Shown here: piece by piece, positions 15,514 through 23,886 of the stretch
How the letters are laid out: each line of letters starts with the position of its first letter
Numbering within the stretch: position 1 is the stretch's first letter
Assembly (NCBI GenBank): GCA_002359735.1
Contig: DENS01000002.1
Span: 142,492 to 175,698 of the forward strand
DNA: 33,207 nt
Direction: 5' to 3'
From: Micavibrio sp. UBA2638
Lineage (GTDB): Bacteria > Pseudomonadota > Alphaproteobacteria > Micavibrionales > Micavibrionaceae
Position numbers and translations under genes: made by a program
The notes under the pieces: generated by a model
What the model was told of the DNA's origin: nothing
Seen by the model: only the letters and a program-made list of their open reading frames with translations
Databases searched by the model: none

Positions 15514-16608
15514 ATGGCACATCAAAATAAACAAGAGCGGAATAGCAAAAACGCACGCGTTCAAAGAGATAAACAACGAGAAGAGCAGAAAGAAATGAAA
15601 GCTCAGGAACAAAGCAATAAAGCGCCCCGTCAAGCAAGCAATCAAAATTCACAGCAGATTCAACCACCACATGTCAATGTACGTGACATAGCCTTAACCG
15701 AATATATCTCAGATAATGAATTAATGTTCGATGAACGCGAAAATGAAATCTGGACACTAACCGATGGTCAAAGCCATTTCCGCAAAGAATTTAACAAAAA
15801 AGACACTCTGATCCTGCAAGGCCCAGCAGGATCGGGCAAAACGGACATCACCGCCCGCGAAGTATTAGGCTTTCTGCGTGAGGGAGGCTGCCGCCGCATT
15901 ATCTTAACGGCCCCCGTTGATGAAGGCGGTGAAGATATTGGCTTTGTCCCCGGAAATACAAATGAGAAAATGCATGACCATGTCAGCCAGTACCTTAGTG
16001 CATTTGAAGGGCATTTAGGACAAGGAAATTTTCAGGATGGCAAAAAAATCCTGGAATCTCTGCTCTATCAAAACGTCATTGAGCTGCGGTCGTTGGGTAA
16101 GTTAAGCGGCGAAAACCTTCGCAATACTGTTTTGATTGTTGATGAAGCCCATAAAGCAAGCTACGAAAATTTGCTAAACACCAAGAAACGTTTGCACCAC
16201 ACTGGATCAAAGGTAATCTTTAGCGGTGATGACGCTCAACATATCAGAAAAGGTGTCTCCGCATTTCGTGATTTCGTAAAAGTTTTTTCTGATCCAGCAT
16301 ACACTTATACAAGCGTCATCAAATATAACGCCGACGATGTGAAACGTCACCCAGAGATGAAAATCATGGCAGAACGAGGCGATGATATTCCACCGGGACT
16401 TGCCGCGCGTATGAAAGCAGAAGAGTTCACACCGGAAAGAATTGCCGGGATGCTGAGCGCGCATTTTGCAGCGGCAAAAAGAGACCCGATGGCAGATTGC
16501 CTCATTCGTACATTACTGAACCGTATGGACAAACATGAAATACTGGAAATGTTGGCGGAACGTCAAGGTAACCATGACAATAACGGCCCGGATATCGGCC
16601 CAGCATAG
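15514..16608 (+). CDS. Divergent PhoH-family ATPase
   Basis: The product has 364 residues. A Gln/Lys/Arg-rich, probably disordered arm (1-55) replaces the KH-like N-terminal domain of canonical PhoH. The ATPase core keeps Walker A GPAGSGKT (103-110), an EGGEDIGFVPGN stretch matching PhoH EAGENLGFLPGD, Walker B LIVDEAHKAS (207-216) and SGDDAQ (237-242) in place of TGDxxQ. It ends in a further 90-residue helical tail with a Gly/Asn/Asp end. This is therefore a second, altered PhoH-type P-loop ATPase directly upstream of the canonical one. PhoH proteins are linked to RNA metabolism, and this one's role is unknown. A GGGAGAG ribosome site precedes the ATG, 39 bases after miaB. Confidence 0.8.
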   Translation: MAHQNKQERNSKNARVQRDKQREEQKEMKAQEQSNKAPRQASNQNSQQIQPPHVNVRDIALTEYISDNELMFDERENEIWTLTDGQSHFRKEFNKKDTLILQGPAGSGKTDITAREVLGFLREGGCRRIILTAPVDEGGEDIGFVPGNTNEKMHDHVSQYLSAFEGHLGQGNFQDGKKILESLLYQNVIELRSLGKLSGENLRNTVLIVDEAHKASYENLLNTKKRLHHTGSKVIFSGDDAQHIRKGVSAFRDFVKVFSDPAYTYTSVIKYNADDVKRHPEMKIMAERGDDIPPGLAARMKAEEFTPERIAGMLSAHFAAAKRDPMADCLIRTLLNRMDKHEILEMLAERQGNHDNNGPDIGPA

Positions 16609-16666
16609 ATAAACCATCCCACATAAAGAAAGTTATCTTTCCTTCATGCTTTTTGAACTATATTTA

Positions 16667-16675
16667 TGATATAAT
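16667..16675 (+). promoter_or_regulatory. Putative extended -10 promoter before phoH
   Basis: TGATATAAT is a perfect extended -10 element (TGnTATAAT), 32 bases before the phoH start in the 99-base gap after the phoH-like gene. No -35 box with normal spacing is seen, which is common for extended -10 promoters. It could give the phoH-ybeY-corC-lnt genes their own transcript. Confidence 0.4.
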
Positions 16676-16707
16676 CGAAAGTGTAGTTAACGAAGGAAAG
16701 ATTTTTT

Positions 16708-17688
16708 TTGAGCACACAACCTGTTCTGGAATTTGAAAATAACTCTTTAATCCCCTTGTTATTTGGCGAACATAACTCGCATTTATCTTACTTAGAAAAA
16801 AAACTGGGAATTGATATCGCGGATCGCGGCGGTAAGCTGAGCTTTTCCGGCGATCAAAACGCCATTAAGACTGCGCATTATGTGTTAAAAACATTGTGGG
16901 ACAAACTGGAAGACAACCAGCAAATCGGCACGGCAGAAATTGATGCCGCCTTACGCTTTTTTAATGAAAAAGATCATTCAAAAGTAGAACGGAATGCTCA
17001 CAAAAGCGAAAATAGTGGAAAAAGCGTCATAAAAACAAAAAAAAGAACAATTGCCCCGCGCACACCCAATCAATCAAAATATATAAATTTAATTCAAAAC
17101 AATGAGATGGTATTTGGCATTGGCCCTGCCGGAACCGGGAAAACATATCTTGCTGTTGCGGCTGGTGTGCAAATGTTTGTTGAAGGCAAAGTAGAGCGGC
17201 TGGTTTTCTGTCGCCCGGCAGTGGAAGCCGGAGAAAACCTGGGTTTCTTACCAGGAGACATGAAAGAAAAAGTCGATCCTTATTTACGCCCCATATATGA
17301 TGCTTTGCACGACACGCTGCATTGGGATTACATGATGAAGAAAATGGAAACGGGCGAAATTGAAATTGCGCCACTTGCTTTCATGCGCGGCCGTACATTA
17401 TCCAACGCCTTTGTTGTGCTTGACGAAGCACAAAACGCGACATGTGGACAAATGAAAATGTTTTTAACCCGAATGGGGGAAGCCTCCCGCATGGTAATAA
17501 CAGGGGATATTACGCAAAGTGATTTACCGCGCGGTGTCAAATCAGGGTTAAGGGACGCACAAGACACCTTAGAGGGCATCAATGACATTAAGTTTATGTA
17601 TTTTAATAACAAAGACGTTGTAAGGCACCACTTGGTTGGAAAGATAATTGATGCATATGATAATAACGCCCGCGAAAGACGTGAATAA
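16708..17688 (+). CDS. phoH: PhoH family ATPase (YbeZ-like)
   Basis: The product is a canonical 326-residue PhoH/YbeZ ATPase. The N-terminal small domain (about 7-70) has the typical LEFENNSLIPLLFGEH start. The P-loop domain has Walker A GPAGTGKT (139-146), AVEAGENLGFLPGD, Walker B VVLDEAQNAT (236-245) and TGDITQSDLPRG (265-276). YbeZ works with the ribonuclease YbeY in rRNA processing and ribosome quality control, and ybeY is the next gene, 8 bases on. The start is TTG, chosen because AAGGAAAG lies about 7 bases upstream and the encoded N-terminus matches the family; no suitable in-frame ATG is near. Confidence 0.93.
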   Translation: MSTQPVLEFENNSLIPLLFGEHNSHLSYLEKKLGIDIADRGGKLSFSGDQNAIKTAHYVLKTLWDKLEDNQQIGTAEIDAALRFFNEKDHSKVERNAHKSENSGKSVIKTKKRTIAPRTPNQSKYINLIQNNEMVFGIGPAGTGKTYLAVAAGVQMFVEGKVERLVFCRPAVEAGENLGFLPGDMKEKVDPYLRPIYDALHDTLHWDYMMKKMETGEIEIAPLAFMRGRTLSNAFVVLDEAQNATCGQMKMFLTRMGEASRMVITGDITQSDLPRGVKSGLRDAQDTLEGINDIKFMYFNNKDVVRHHLVGKIIDAYDNNARERRE

Positions 17689-17696
17689 AATTTGCT

Positions 17697-18206
17697 ATGC
17701 GTAACTTGCCTGAAATCACTCACGATATATTATTGGAAGACGACCGCTGGACAGAGATGCTTCCTGACTATGAGAGCCTCATTGCCATGTGCACCGATCA
17801 GGTTTTTAAACACGGGAACTATCTCGCCGAAGCAAAAGAAATAGAGCTAAGCGTAACATTAACTAATGATCATCATATACAACAGCTTAACAATGATTAC
17901 CGCGGAAAAAATTCGCCGACAAATGTCCTGTCATTTCCACAGCTTAACAATGACAAAGACTTAGAACATACAACTGAGCCAATAATAATGCTCGGTGATG
18001 TTGTGGTTGCGTTAGAAACAATTGAACGGGAAGCCATAGAACAGAACAAAACGCTGCAAGACCATTTCATCCATATGGTTATTCATAGTATTCTACATTT
18101 ATTGGGCTACGACCACGAAAACCAATCAGAGGCAGAGACAATGGAGGCCCTGGAGATAAAAATTTTAAGTGACATGGGAATTAAAAATCCCTATCAAACA
18201 TTATAG
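17697..18206 (+). CDS. ybeY: Endoribonuclease YbeY
   Basis: The product has 169 residues. It carries the YbeY zinc site HSILHLLGYDH, with metal-binding His130, His134 and His140 in the H-x3-H-x5-H pattern, plus the conserved YRGKNSPTNVLSFP segment (68-81) and MLGDVVVA (98-105). YbeY is a single-strand-specific endoribonuclease involved in 16S rRNA 3' maturation and 70S ribosome quality control. It starts 8 bases after phoH with only a weak ribosome site, so translation probably relies on coupling. The phoH-ybeY-corC-lnt order is the standard bacterial arrangement. Confidence 0.95.
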   Translation: MRNLPEITHDILLEDDRWTEMLPDYESLIAMCTDQVFKHGNYLAEAKEIELSVTLTNDHHIQQLNNDYRGKNSPTNVLSFPQLNNDKDLEHTTEPIIMLGDVVVALETIEREAIEQNKTLQDHFIHMVIHSILHLLGYDHENQSEAETMEALEIKILSDMGIKNPYQTL

Positions 18207-18234
18207 TTATATGAGATAATATTTACCAAAGATC

Positions 18235-19209
18235 ATGTTTAAAATGTCAGACGAAAAAGAAGAGCCTCCGAGTAGCCCCGCTGTGGGAGGCAACAAGGAT
18301 TCCGCAAGCACAGCCGCTAAAGATATATCATCCAGGTCACCGGCCCCTGCAATGCAGGACGATAAGCATGGCTTGTTGGCGTGGATAAGGAACGGGTTTA
18401 AACCCAAGTCTGATTCTACTCTCCGTGAAACTATAGAAGAGTATATTGAAGACAATGATACGGATGAGGACAACCCAGCCTCCTATCATGAAAAAACGTT
18501 AATCGCCAATGTATTAAAACTGCGCGATACGCCGGTTGTTGACGCCATGATTCCCCGCGCGGACATCGTGGCCATTGATTCGTCGTTAAATGAACAGGAT
18601 TTGCTGGCCCAATTTTCAAGTATCCAATACAGCCGCTTGCCAGTTTATAAAGAAAAGCTGGACGACGTGCTTGGAACTATTCATATCAAAGATATATTAT
18701 CGGCCCTGTCAAAAGGTCAGCCGCTTATTATGTCTGAGTTAATAAGGGAGGTCCCTATTGTTGCCCCTTCCATGAATATCTTGGACCTTCTGGTGGAAAT
18801 GCGTCATACAAAAAAACATATGGCCATGGTCATTGATGAATTTGGCGGCATAGACGGACTGGTTACCATTGGCGACATCATTGAGGAAATCGTTGGACAC
18901 CTGGAAGACGAACATGATTTAGACGTGCAACCAAGCATTATAAAAATTGATGACATGACGCTTATTGCGGATGCACGATATGATATTGATGAATTTGAAA
19001 ATGAATTCGGCAAGATCCTTAGCGAAGAAGAGCGCGAAGAGAACGACACCTTAGGCGGCCTTGCATTTTATATGGCCGGACGCGTCCCCGTCCGCGGCGA
19101 AGTCCTCACCCATGCCTCTGGTATGGTGCTTGAAATTATGGAGGCAGACCCAAGACGCGTAAATCGTATTAAAATAAAAAACATTCCAGCCATTGATACG
19201 CCCGGATAA
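18235..19209 (+). CDS. corC: CorC/HlyC family CBS-domain protein
   Basis: The product has 324 residues. A Ser/Pro/Ala-rich N-terminal stretch (1-60) is followed by ETIEEYIEDNDTD, a CBS pair (about 95-225, starting VVDAMIPRADIVAID) and a C-terminal CorC_HlyC transporter-associated domain (about 235-318, with DTLGGLAFYMAGRVPVRGE). There is no DUF21 membrane region, so it is the soluble YbeX/CorC type linked to Mg2+/Co2+ efflux and, in E. coli, to ribosome metabolism through its place in the ybeZ-ybeY-ybeX-lnt operon. The start ATG at 18235 has a weak ribosome site; the ATG three codons on (18244) is an equal alternative. Confidence 0.92.
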   Translation: MFKMSDEKEEPPSSPAVGGNKDSASTAAKDISSRSPAPAMQDDKHGLLAWIRNGFKPKSDSTLRETIEEYIEDNDTDEDNPASYHEKTLIANVLKLRDTPVVDAMIPRADIVAIDSSLNEQDLLAQFSSIQYSRLPVYKEKLDDVLGTIHIKDILSALSKGQPLIMSELIREVPIVAPSMNILDLLVEMRHTKKHMAMVIDEFGGIDGLVTIGDIIEEIVGHLEDEHDLDVQPSIIKIDDMTLIADARYDIDEFENEFGKILSEEEREENDTLGGLAFYMAGRVPVRGEVLTHASGMVLEIMEADPRRVNRIKIKNIPAIDTPG

Positions 19210-19230
19210 TCCCTTTAAACATTGCGTGCA

Positions 19231-20700
19231 ATGAATACGATAAAAAGCTACGCTTCCTTATTAATAGACACAGTATGGGCGAGACTAATTTTCGCAGCCT
19301 TGGCTGGCGCCCTCAGCGCATTTGCCATGGCTCCAGGAAATCATTGGTACACACTTATAACAGGGCTTGGGCTCCTGTTTATATTACAAAAACGCGCAAA
19401 AAAGCCCTATCACGCCTTTTGGATAGGTTGGGCGTTTGGTTTTTCTTATTTTCTAATCAGCTTAAATTGGATCGGAAATGCCCTACTTGTTGAGGGTAAT
19501 GATTTTATATGGGCTTATTCACTTGCAGTATCCGGTCTACCATGTCTTTTAGCGTTCTTTACTGCAATTGCCTGCTATTTCTCACGAAAATTAACGTCAA
19601 ATAATGTTATCCACAGCTTAATATCCTTTATTATGCTGCTTGGCACAATGGAAGTTCTTAGAGGATACGTATTCACAGGATTCCCATGGAATCTATATGG
19701 CTATGCATGGGGGGGGCAAATTGAAATCCTGCAAATTCTAAGCGTAATGAACGTTTATGGTTTAACATTTATTACAATTTCATGGGGGGCTTTAGCGGGG
19801 GTGACTTTCTCACCAGGTGTCTCAATAAAAATGCGACTCATCTCCGCGCTTATTTTCATGGCAACATTTGGAGCCCTCCATATATACGGCGCAGACAGAT
19901 TAAAAAATGCGCCGCCAATGCTGGCGGAGAATAATTTGACCATACGCCTGATACAGCCAAATATTCAACAGGCTGACAAATGGAAACGCGATAAAATGCT
20001 TCAAAATTATGAGCATTTATTGGCTCTCTCAGCCAACAATGACGCACAATCAGACTTGCGTAAAGAAAAACTCTCCCCCCAAACAACATGGATTGTATGG
20101 CCGGAAACGGCAATCAGCTATCACCACATTGGCACAGAACACATGCATGACATGTTACGAAATATGTTAAGAACATACAAAGACAACGTTTATTTAATAA
20201 CTGGAATTTTGCTTAAAAATCAAAATGATAACTCCTATTCAAATAGTATTGTTATCATAGATAAAAATGCCGAAATTATTGCACGCTACGACAAAAGCCA
20301 CCTTGTTCCCTTTGGTGAATACATTCCATTTCAACAATGGATTCCATTGCAGACAGTGACACAGTTTTCAGGCTTTCGTGCTGGTAAAGGCAGGCAAACA
20401 CTTGTTATGCCCGATGATAAAAAAATTGGCCCTTTAGTCTGCTATGAAATACTATTTCCGGGCCAAGTGGTAGAGGTTCAGAATAAACCGGATTATATTG
20501 TCAACGTAACAAATGACGCATGGTACGGCCACAGTGCAGGCCCAGAGCAGCATTTAATGAAAGCCAGATACCGGGCTATTGAAGAAAACACTCCGGTTAT
20601 AAGAGTTGCCAACACCGGGTATTCTGCAATAATAGATGGTTTCGGTCGATACGTGGTAAAAACGAATCTTTTTGAAACTAATATAAAAGAATTCAAATAA
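19231..20700 (+). CDS. lnt: Apolipoprotein N-acyltransferase, short C-terminus
   Basis: Lnt adds the third acyl chain to periplasmic lipoproteins. The 489-residue product has an N-terminal multi-helix membrane region (about 15-220) and a nitrilase-like domain with the full catalytic triad: Glu292 (WPETAIS), Lys355 (YDKSHLVPFGEY) and Cys404 (PLVCYEI). It ends at ETNIKEFK, right after the segment corresponding to the last strands of the nitrilase domain. The final transmembrane helix that E. coli Lnt has after this point is not encoded in this frame, nor recognisably in the other frames. It may be a naturally short variant or a truncated gene. I chose the ATG at 19231 over a TTG at 19222. It follows corC by 21 bases. 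Confidence 0.92.
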   Translation: MNTIKSYASLLIDTVWARLIFAALAGALSAFAMAPGNHWYTLITGLGLLFILQKRAKKPYHAFWIGWAFGFSYFLISLNWIGNALLVEGNDFIWAYSLAVSGLPCLLAFFTAIACYFSRKLTSNNVIHSLISFIMLLGTMEVLRGYVFTGFPWNLYGYAWGGQIEILQILSVMNVYGLTFITISWGALAGVTFSPGVSIKMRLISALIFMATFGALHIYGADRLKNAPPMLAENNLTIRLIQPNIQQADKWKRDKMLQNYEHLLALSANNDAQSDLRKEKLSPQTTWIVWPETAISYHHIGTEHMHDMLRNMLRTYKDNVYLITGILLKNQNDNSYSNSIVIIDKNAEIIARYDKSHLVPFGEYIPFQQWIPLQTVTQFSGFRAGKGRQTLVMPDDKKIGPLVCYEILFPGQVVEVQNKPDYIVNVTNDAWYGHSAGPEQHLMKARYRAIEENTPVIRVANTGYSAIIDGFGRYVVKTNLFETNIKEFK

Positions 20701-20948
20701 AACCACCGCATAAAGGAAAACATTTGCGCATTATTAAATCTAAACAGCATAATATACCGTACAATGTCTTGAGAATACATGTCCTCCACGCCCAAAGGTA
20801 TGGTTTTCTACTTAAAAAATTGCATGTTTTCGAAAGAGTATACCTTAGGTTAGTTGCGTACACATGCAAATATGCAGTAAGCAATTGTCCAACATAAATG
20901 AAATAAATTATTTTTGTGTCCGTAGAGGATTAAAGAGTAGAGCTAAAC

Positions 20949-21392
20949 ATGACAAAACAAAACATAAAGAAAAAAGGAAGCGCTGAGCCCGTAGATAAGC
21001 ATGTGGGTAAAAGACTAAGAATTAGACGTTCCCTATTGGGGCTTAGTCAGGAAAAGCTAGCCGAGCAAGTTGGTGTAACATTCCAGCAAATTCAAAAATA
21101 TGAACGCGGCGCTAATAGAGTTAGTTCTAGTAAATTGTTCCAATTCAGCAAAATTCTTGGTGTTCCCGTTGACTACTTCTTTGATGAAATGGATAAAAAC
21201 CTTGACCCACACGGTGCCAATCTTGGTTTATCCGATAATGCGCAAGACAGTTTTGGCGACGAGGAAAACGAAGACATTATGCAACGCAAAGAAACCATTA
21301 AGCTGGTGCGTGCCTACTATAACATTACCGACAAAAATGCCCGGCAAGATATTTTACGCCTCATGAAAACCATATCAAAAACAGAAGAATAA
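20949..21392 (+). CDS. XRE-family transcriptional regulator
   Basis: The product has 147 residues with one Cro/C1-type helix-turn-helix at about 20-78 (LRIRRSLLGLSQEKLAEQVGVTFQQIQKYERG, in parts). An acidic linker and a C-terminal helical segment (KLVRAYYNITDKNARQDIL) follow. This type is widespread in Alphaproteobacteria, and a gene like it commonly sits just before metK. Its targets are unknown; metK or itself are possible. It is preceded by a 248-base gap containing the inverted repeat TTGCATG/CATGCAA (20820-20826 and 20863-20869) but no convincing promoter. The ribosome site is weak (AGAGTAGAG). Confidence 0.9.
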   Translation: MTKQNIKKKGSAEPVDKHVGKRLRIRRSLLGLSQEKLAEQVGVTFQQIQKYERGANRVSSSKLFQFSKILGVPVDYFFDEMDKNLDPHGANLGLSDNAQDSFGDEENEDIMQRKETIKLVRAYYNITDKNARQDILRLMKTISKTEE

Positions 21393-21426
21393 CCTCACCC
21401 GTTTGTTGATATTGGGCAAATCCCCC

Positions 21427-21455
21427 TTGAATACTGTAAAAACTGTAGTTATTGT
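21427..21455 (+). promoter_or_regulatory. Putative metK promoter with internal direct repeats
   Basis: TTGAAT (21427-21432) and TATTGT (21450-21455) are separated by 17 bases, 65 bases before the metK start. The spacer carries two copies of ACTGTA (21433-21438 and 21442-21447), a possible operator. A further hairpin, GGCT/AGCC at about 21464-21480, would lie in the leader. Confidence 0.4.
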
Positions 21456-21519
21456 CAGTCTACGGCTTGCGCCTTGAGCCATGCCAATATTTTTACCGCA
21501 TAAGAGAGAGCTAACAATT

Positions 21520-22758
21520 ATGTCACAATTACAAGGGCAAGCAGCCGTGAAAGAACAAGATACCGCTTTGAACGCACAACATGATTTAAAAGATTATATA
21601 TTTACCAGTGAATCTGTCTCGGAAGGTCACCCCGATAAAGTTTGCGACCGCATTTCTGACGCCGTAGTCGATTTATATTTCAAACAAGACGCTTACTCAC
21701 GTGTGGCCTGCGAAACTTTGGTGACAACAGACAAAGTTGTTATTGCTGGCGAAACGCGTGGCCCGGACAGCATCACAAAAGATGATATTGAGCGCGTGGC
21801 ACGTGAGGCCATTAAAGATATTGGTTATGAGCAAGAAGGCTTTCACTGGAAAACCGCAGATGTTGAAGTTCTTCTGCACAAGCAATCTGTTGACATTGCC
21901 CAGGGCGTTGACAAAGGTACTGGCATCGATAAAGAGGAAGGCGCCGGTGATCAGGGAATTATGTTTGGTTATGCGACACGCGAAACCGATGTACTTATGC
22001 CCGCCCCCATACATTTCTCACACGAGATTCTTCGCCTTTTAGCCGACGCCCGTAAAAACGGCCCCCTAAAAGGTAAAATTGAACCCGATTCCAAATCTCA
22101 GGTGACGTTAGAATATAAAGACGATAAACCTGTTCGTGCCACTTCTGTTGTTGTTTCAACCCAACACACAGACGGCTTGTCTCAGGAAGACATCAAAGAA
22201 ATGGTTCGCCCATACATCGAACAAGTGTTGCCGGAAGGCTGGATGCCACCTGAGGAAGAAATATACATCAACCCGACTGGCCGCTTTGTCATTGGCGGCC
22301 CTGTTGGCGATTGCGGTTTAACAGGCCGTAAGATTATCGTCGACACCTATGGCGGCGCTGCTCCACATGGCGGCGGTGCGTTTTCTGGTAAAGACCCAAC
22401 AAAAGTTGACCGCTCGGCGGCATACGCTGCGCGGTACCTTGCTAAAAATGTTGTGGCCGCAGGCTATGCAGAAGGATGTACAATTCAGCTTGCTTATGCA
22501 ATTGGCGTATCCAAACCACTTGGCTTCTATGTTAACACACACGGAACGGGTACCGTTCCCGAGGGCGAAATCATCAAGGCGTTACAAAAACTTGTTGACC
22601 TTAGCCCACGCGGAATTCGTGACCACCTGAACCTGCATCGCCCTGTATACGAACGTACAGCCGCCTATGGGCATTTTGGCCGTACCCCGGATGCAGACGG
22701 CGGGTTTTCATGGGAGAAAACGGACCTTATTAACGATTTGCAGCAAATTCTTGGATAA
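21520..22758 (+). CDS. metK: S-adenosylmethionine synthetase
   Basis: MetK makes S-adenosylmethionine from methionine and ATP, the methyl donor used by the next gene and by MiaB. The product has 412 residues. Conserved parts are FTSESVSEGHPDKVCD (28-43), the hexapeptide-containing GAGDQGIMFGYA (141-152) and the loop GGGAFSGKDPTKVDRSAAY. An N-terminal extension of about 25 residues precedes the usual family start. I chose the ATG at 21520 because AAGAGAGAG lies upstream; an ATG at 21481 is in frame and would lengthen the arm by 13 residues. The stop overlaps the likely trmB start by 8 bases. Confidence 0.96.
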   Translation: MSQLQGQAAVKEQDTALNAQHDLKDYIFTSESVSEGHPDKVCDRISDAVVDLYFKQDAYSRVACETLVTTDKVVIAGETRGPDSITKDDIERVAREAIKDIGYEQEGFHWKTADVEVLLHKQSVDIAQGVDKGTGIDKEEGAGDQGIMFGYATRETDVLMPAPIHFSHEILRLLADARKNGPLKGKIEPDSKSQVTLEYKDDKPVRATSVVVSTQHTDGLSQEDIKEMVRPYIEQVLPEGWMPPEEEIYINPTGRFVIGGPVGDCGLTGRKIIVDTYGGAAPHGGGAFSGKDPTKVDRSAAYAARYLAKNVVAAGYAEGCTIQLAYAIGVSKPLGFYVNTHGTGTVPEGEIIKALQKLVDLSPRGIRDHLNLHRPVYERTAAYGHFGRTPDADGGFSWEKTDLINDLQQILG

Positions 22759-23443
22759 GCATAAGGAAAAACGCGTATACGGCCGGCGCCAAAGTCGTCC
22801 GCTTAATAAATCAAGGGCAGAGGCTATGCAGCTTCTGCCCTCTTTATCTGTGCCGGAAGACCTTTTAAAGGAAGACGGGAACTTATCCCCCTCTTCGCTC
22901 TTTGATTGCGACTATAAACAATGCTGGTTTGAAATCGGCTTTGGTTCAGGCGAACATTTAAGCGCCCTTATGCGCCGCCATCCCGATTATGCCTGGCTGG
23001 GTGCCGAGCCCTATATAAACGGTATGGCGGCTTTTCTAAAAGATATACAGGATTTAGACCGACAGAATGTCCGCGTGCATATGGATGATGCCATGATGCT
23101 GGCAAATTCCCTGGGCGATGGATCACTGGACGGTATTTATATCCTGAACCCCGACCCATGGCACAAAAAGCGCCATCACAAACGCCGCATTGTAAACCCG
23201 GCCAATCTGGATGTATTTTCCCGCATTCTCAAACCGGGTGGTAAATTGATCATGAGTACCGATGTCCCCTATCTCGCCGACTGGATGGTTACACATGCGG
23301 CGCGCCATAAAGATTTCAAATGGCTGGCCAAATCCGCGAAAGACTGGCAGAGTCCCCCTAATGACTGGGTGACAACGGCTTACGAAGTAAAAGGCGCCAA
23401 AGGTGCAAAGCAAATGGTTTATCTGTTTTTCAATAAAACTTGA
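22751..23443 (+). CDS. trmB: tRNA (guanine-N7-)-methyltransferase
   Basis: TrmB methylates G46 of tRNA using S-adenosylmethionine. The product has about 230 residues. Visible motifs are the YGRRQSRPL start typical of the family, the SAM-binding EIGFGSGEH (61-69), GAEPYINGM, the catalytic NPDPWHKKRHHKRRI (133-147) and TAYEVKG near the end. The start is uncertain. I propose the TTG at 22751, inside the end of metK, because the conserved YGRR segment begins well before the first internal ATG at 22826, which would remove it. The 8-base overlap suggests coupling to metK. Confidence 0.92.
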   Translation: MDKHKEKRVYGRRQSRPLNKSRAEAMQLLPSLSVPEDLLKEDGNLSPSSLFDCDYKQCWFEIGFGSGEHLSALMRRHPDYAWLGAEPYINGMAAFLKDIQDLDRQNVRVHMDDAMMLANSLGDGSLDGIYILNPDPWHKKRHHKRRIVNPANLDVFSRILKPGGKLIMSTDVPYLADWMVTHAARHKDFKWLAKSAKDWQSPPNDWVTTAYEVKGAKGAKQMVYLFFNKT

Positions 23444-23499
23444 CATATTACCGCTTGCCATATTAAGTAAGGCCATAACAACTTGTTAGGAGAAATATT

Positions 23500-23757
23500 A
23501 TGGCACCGCGAAGTTGTCCCCCCTTAGGTGGTGGCTCTAGCTCAAGTTCCGACCCTATTTTAAGCAGTGTTAAGGAAATATTTGCTATCTCTGCCGCGAT
23601 CACTGTCGCCGCAGGCATTTATTTATACAACAGAGACACAGAATGTGACGCTGCTAAAGACGTAGCCGAAACTTATCAAGAAATTAATGACCAGCGCCCT
23701 CCAGAGCGCAAACTTGATTTTAACAAAGAACAATTTCTTTCTGCGCATTGTGACTAG
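23500..23757 (+). CDS. Small single-pass membrane protein, unknown
   Basis: The product has 85 residues: a Gly/Ser-rich N-terminus, one hydrophobic helix at about 25-43, and a charged C-terminal half with Cys49 and Cys84. I recognise no domain. A good ribosome site (TTAGGAG, 8 bases before the ATG) and a strong terminator downstream support a translated gene. It is the last gene of the metK-trmB unit, and nothing in the context gives its function. Confidence 0.65.
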   Translation: MAPRSCPPLGGGSSSSSDPILSSVKEIFAISAAITVAAGIYLYNRDTECDAAKDVAETYQEINDQRPPERKLDFNKEQFLSAHCD

Positions 23758-23820
23758 AAATAACTTGCAATCGTAAGAAAACCAGACTATATATCTATTC
23801 AACATCCCGATTTTAAAATG

Positions 23821-23848
23821 GGTGGGTCTAAAAAGACCCGCCTTTTTT
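23821..23848 (+). terminator. Intrinsic terminator after the small membrane protein
   Basis: GGTGGGTCT (23821-23829) pairs with AGACCCGCC (23834-23842) in a 9-bp stem with one G-U pair and a four-A loop, followed directly by six T. This ends the metK-trmB transcript and implies that the rimP operon starts from its own promoter in the next 38 bases. Confidence 0.92.
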
Positions 23849-23886
23849 ATTGGGTTTTAGCCAGCAATTAGACGTTATTAAAACAT

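Noticed and set aside
20684..20884. Open stretch in another frame after lnt that might hold the missing C-terminus
   Set aside because: About 65 codons are open, but the translation is basic and lacks a hydrophobic helix or Lnt-like end, so a simple frameshift is not supported.
21393..21519. SAM-type riboswitch before metK
   Set aside because: Short stems exist, but I could not match the conserved core of SAM-I, SAM-II or the metK-associated SAM/SAH class by eye.
22136..22630. Alternative-frame open frames inside metK
   Set aside because: They lie wholly within a highly conserved gene and show no domain or start signal.
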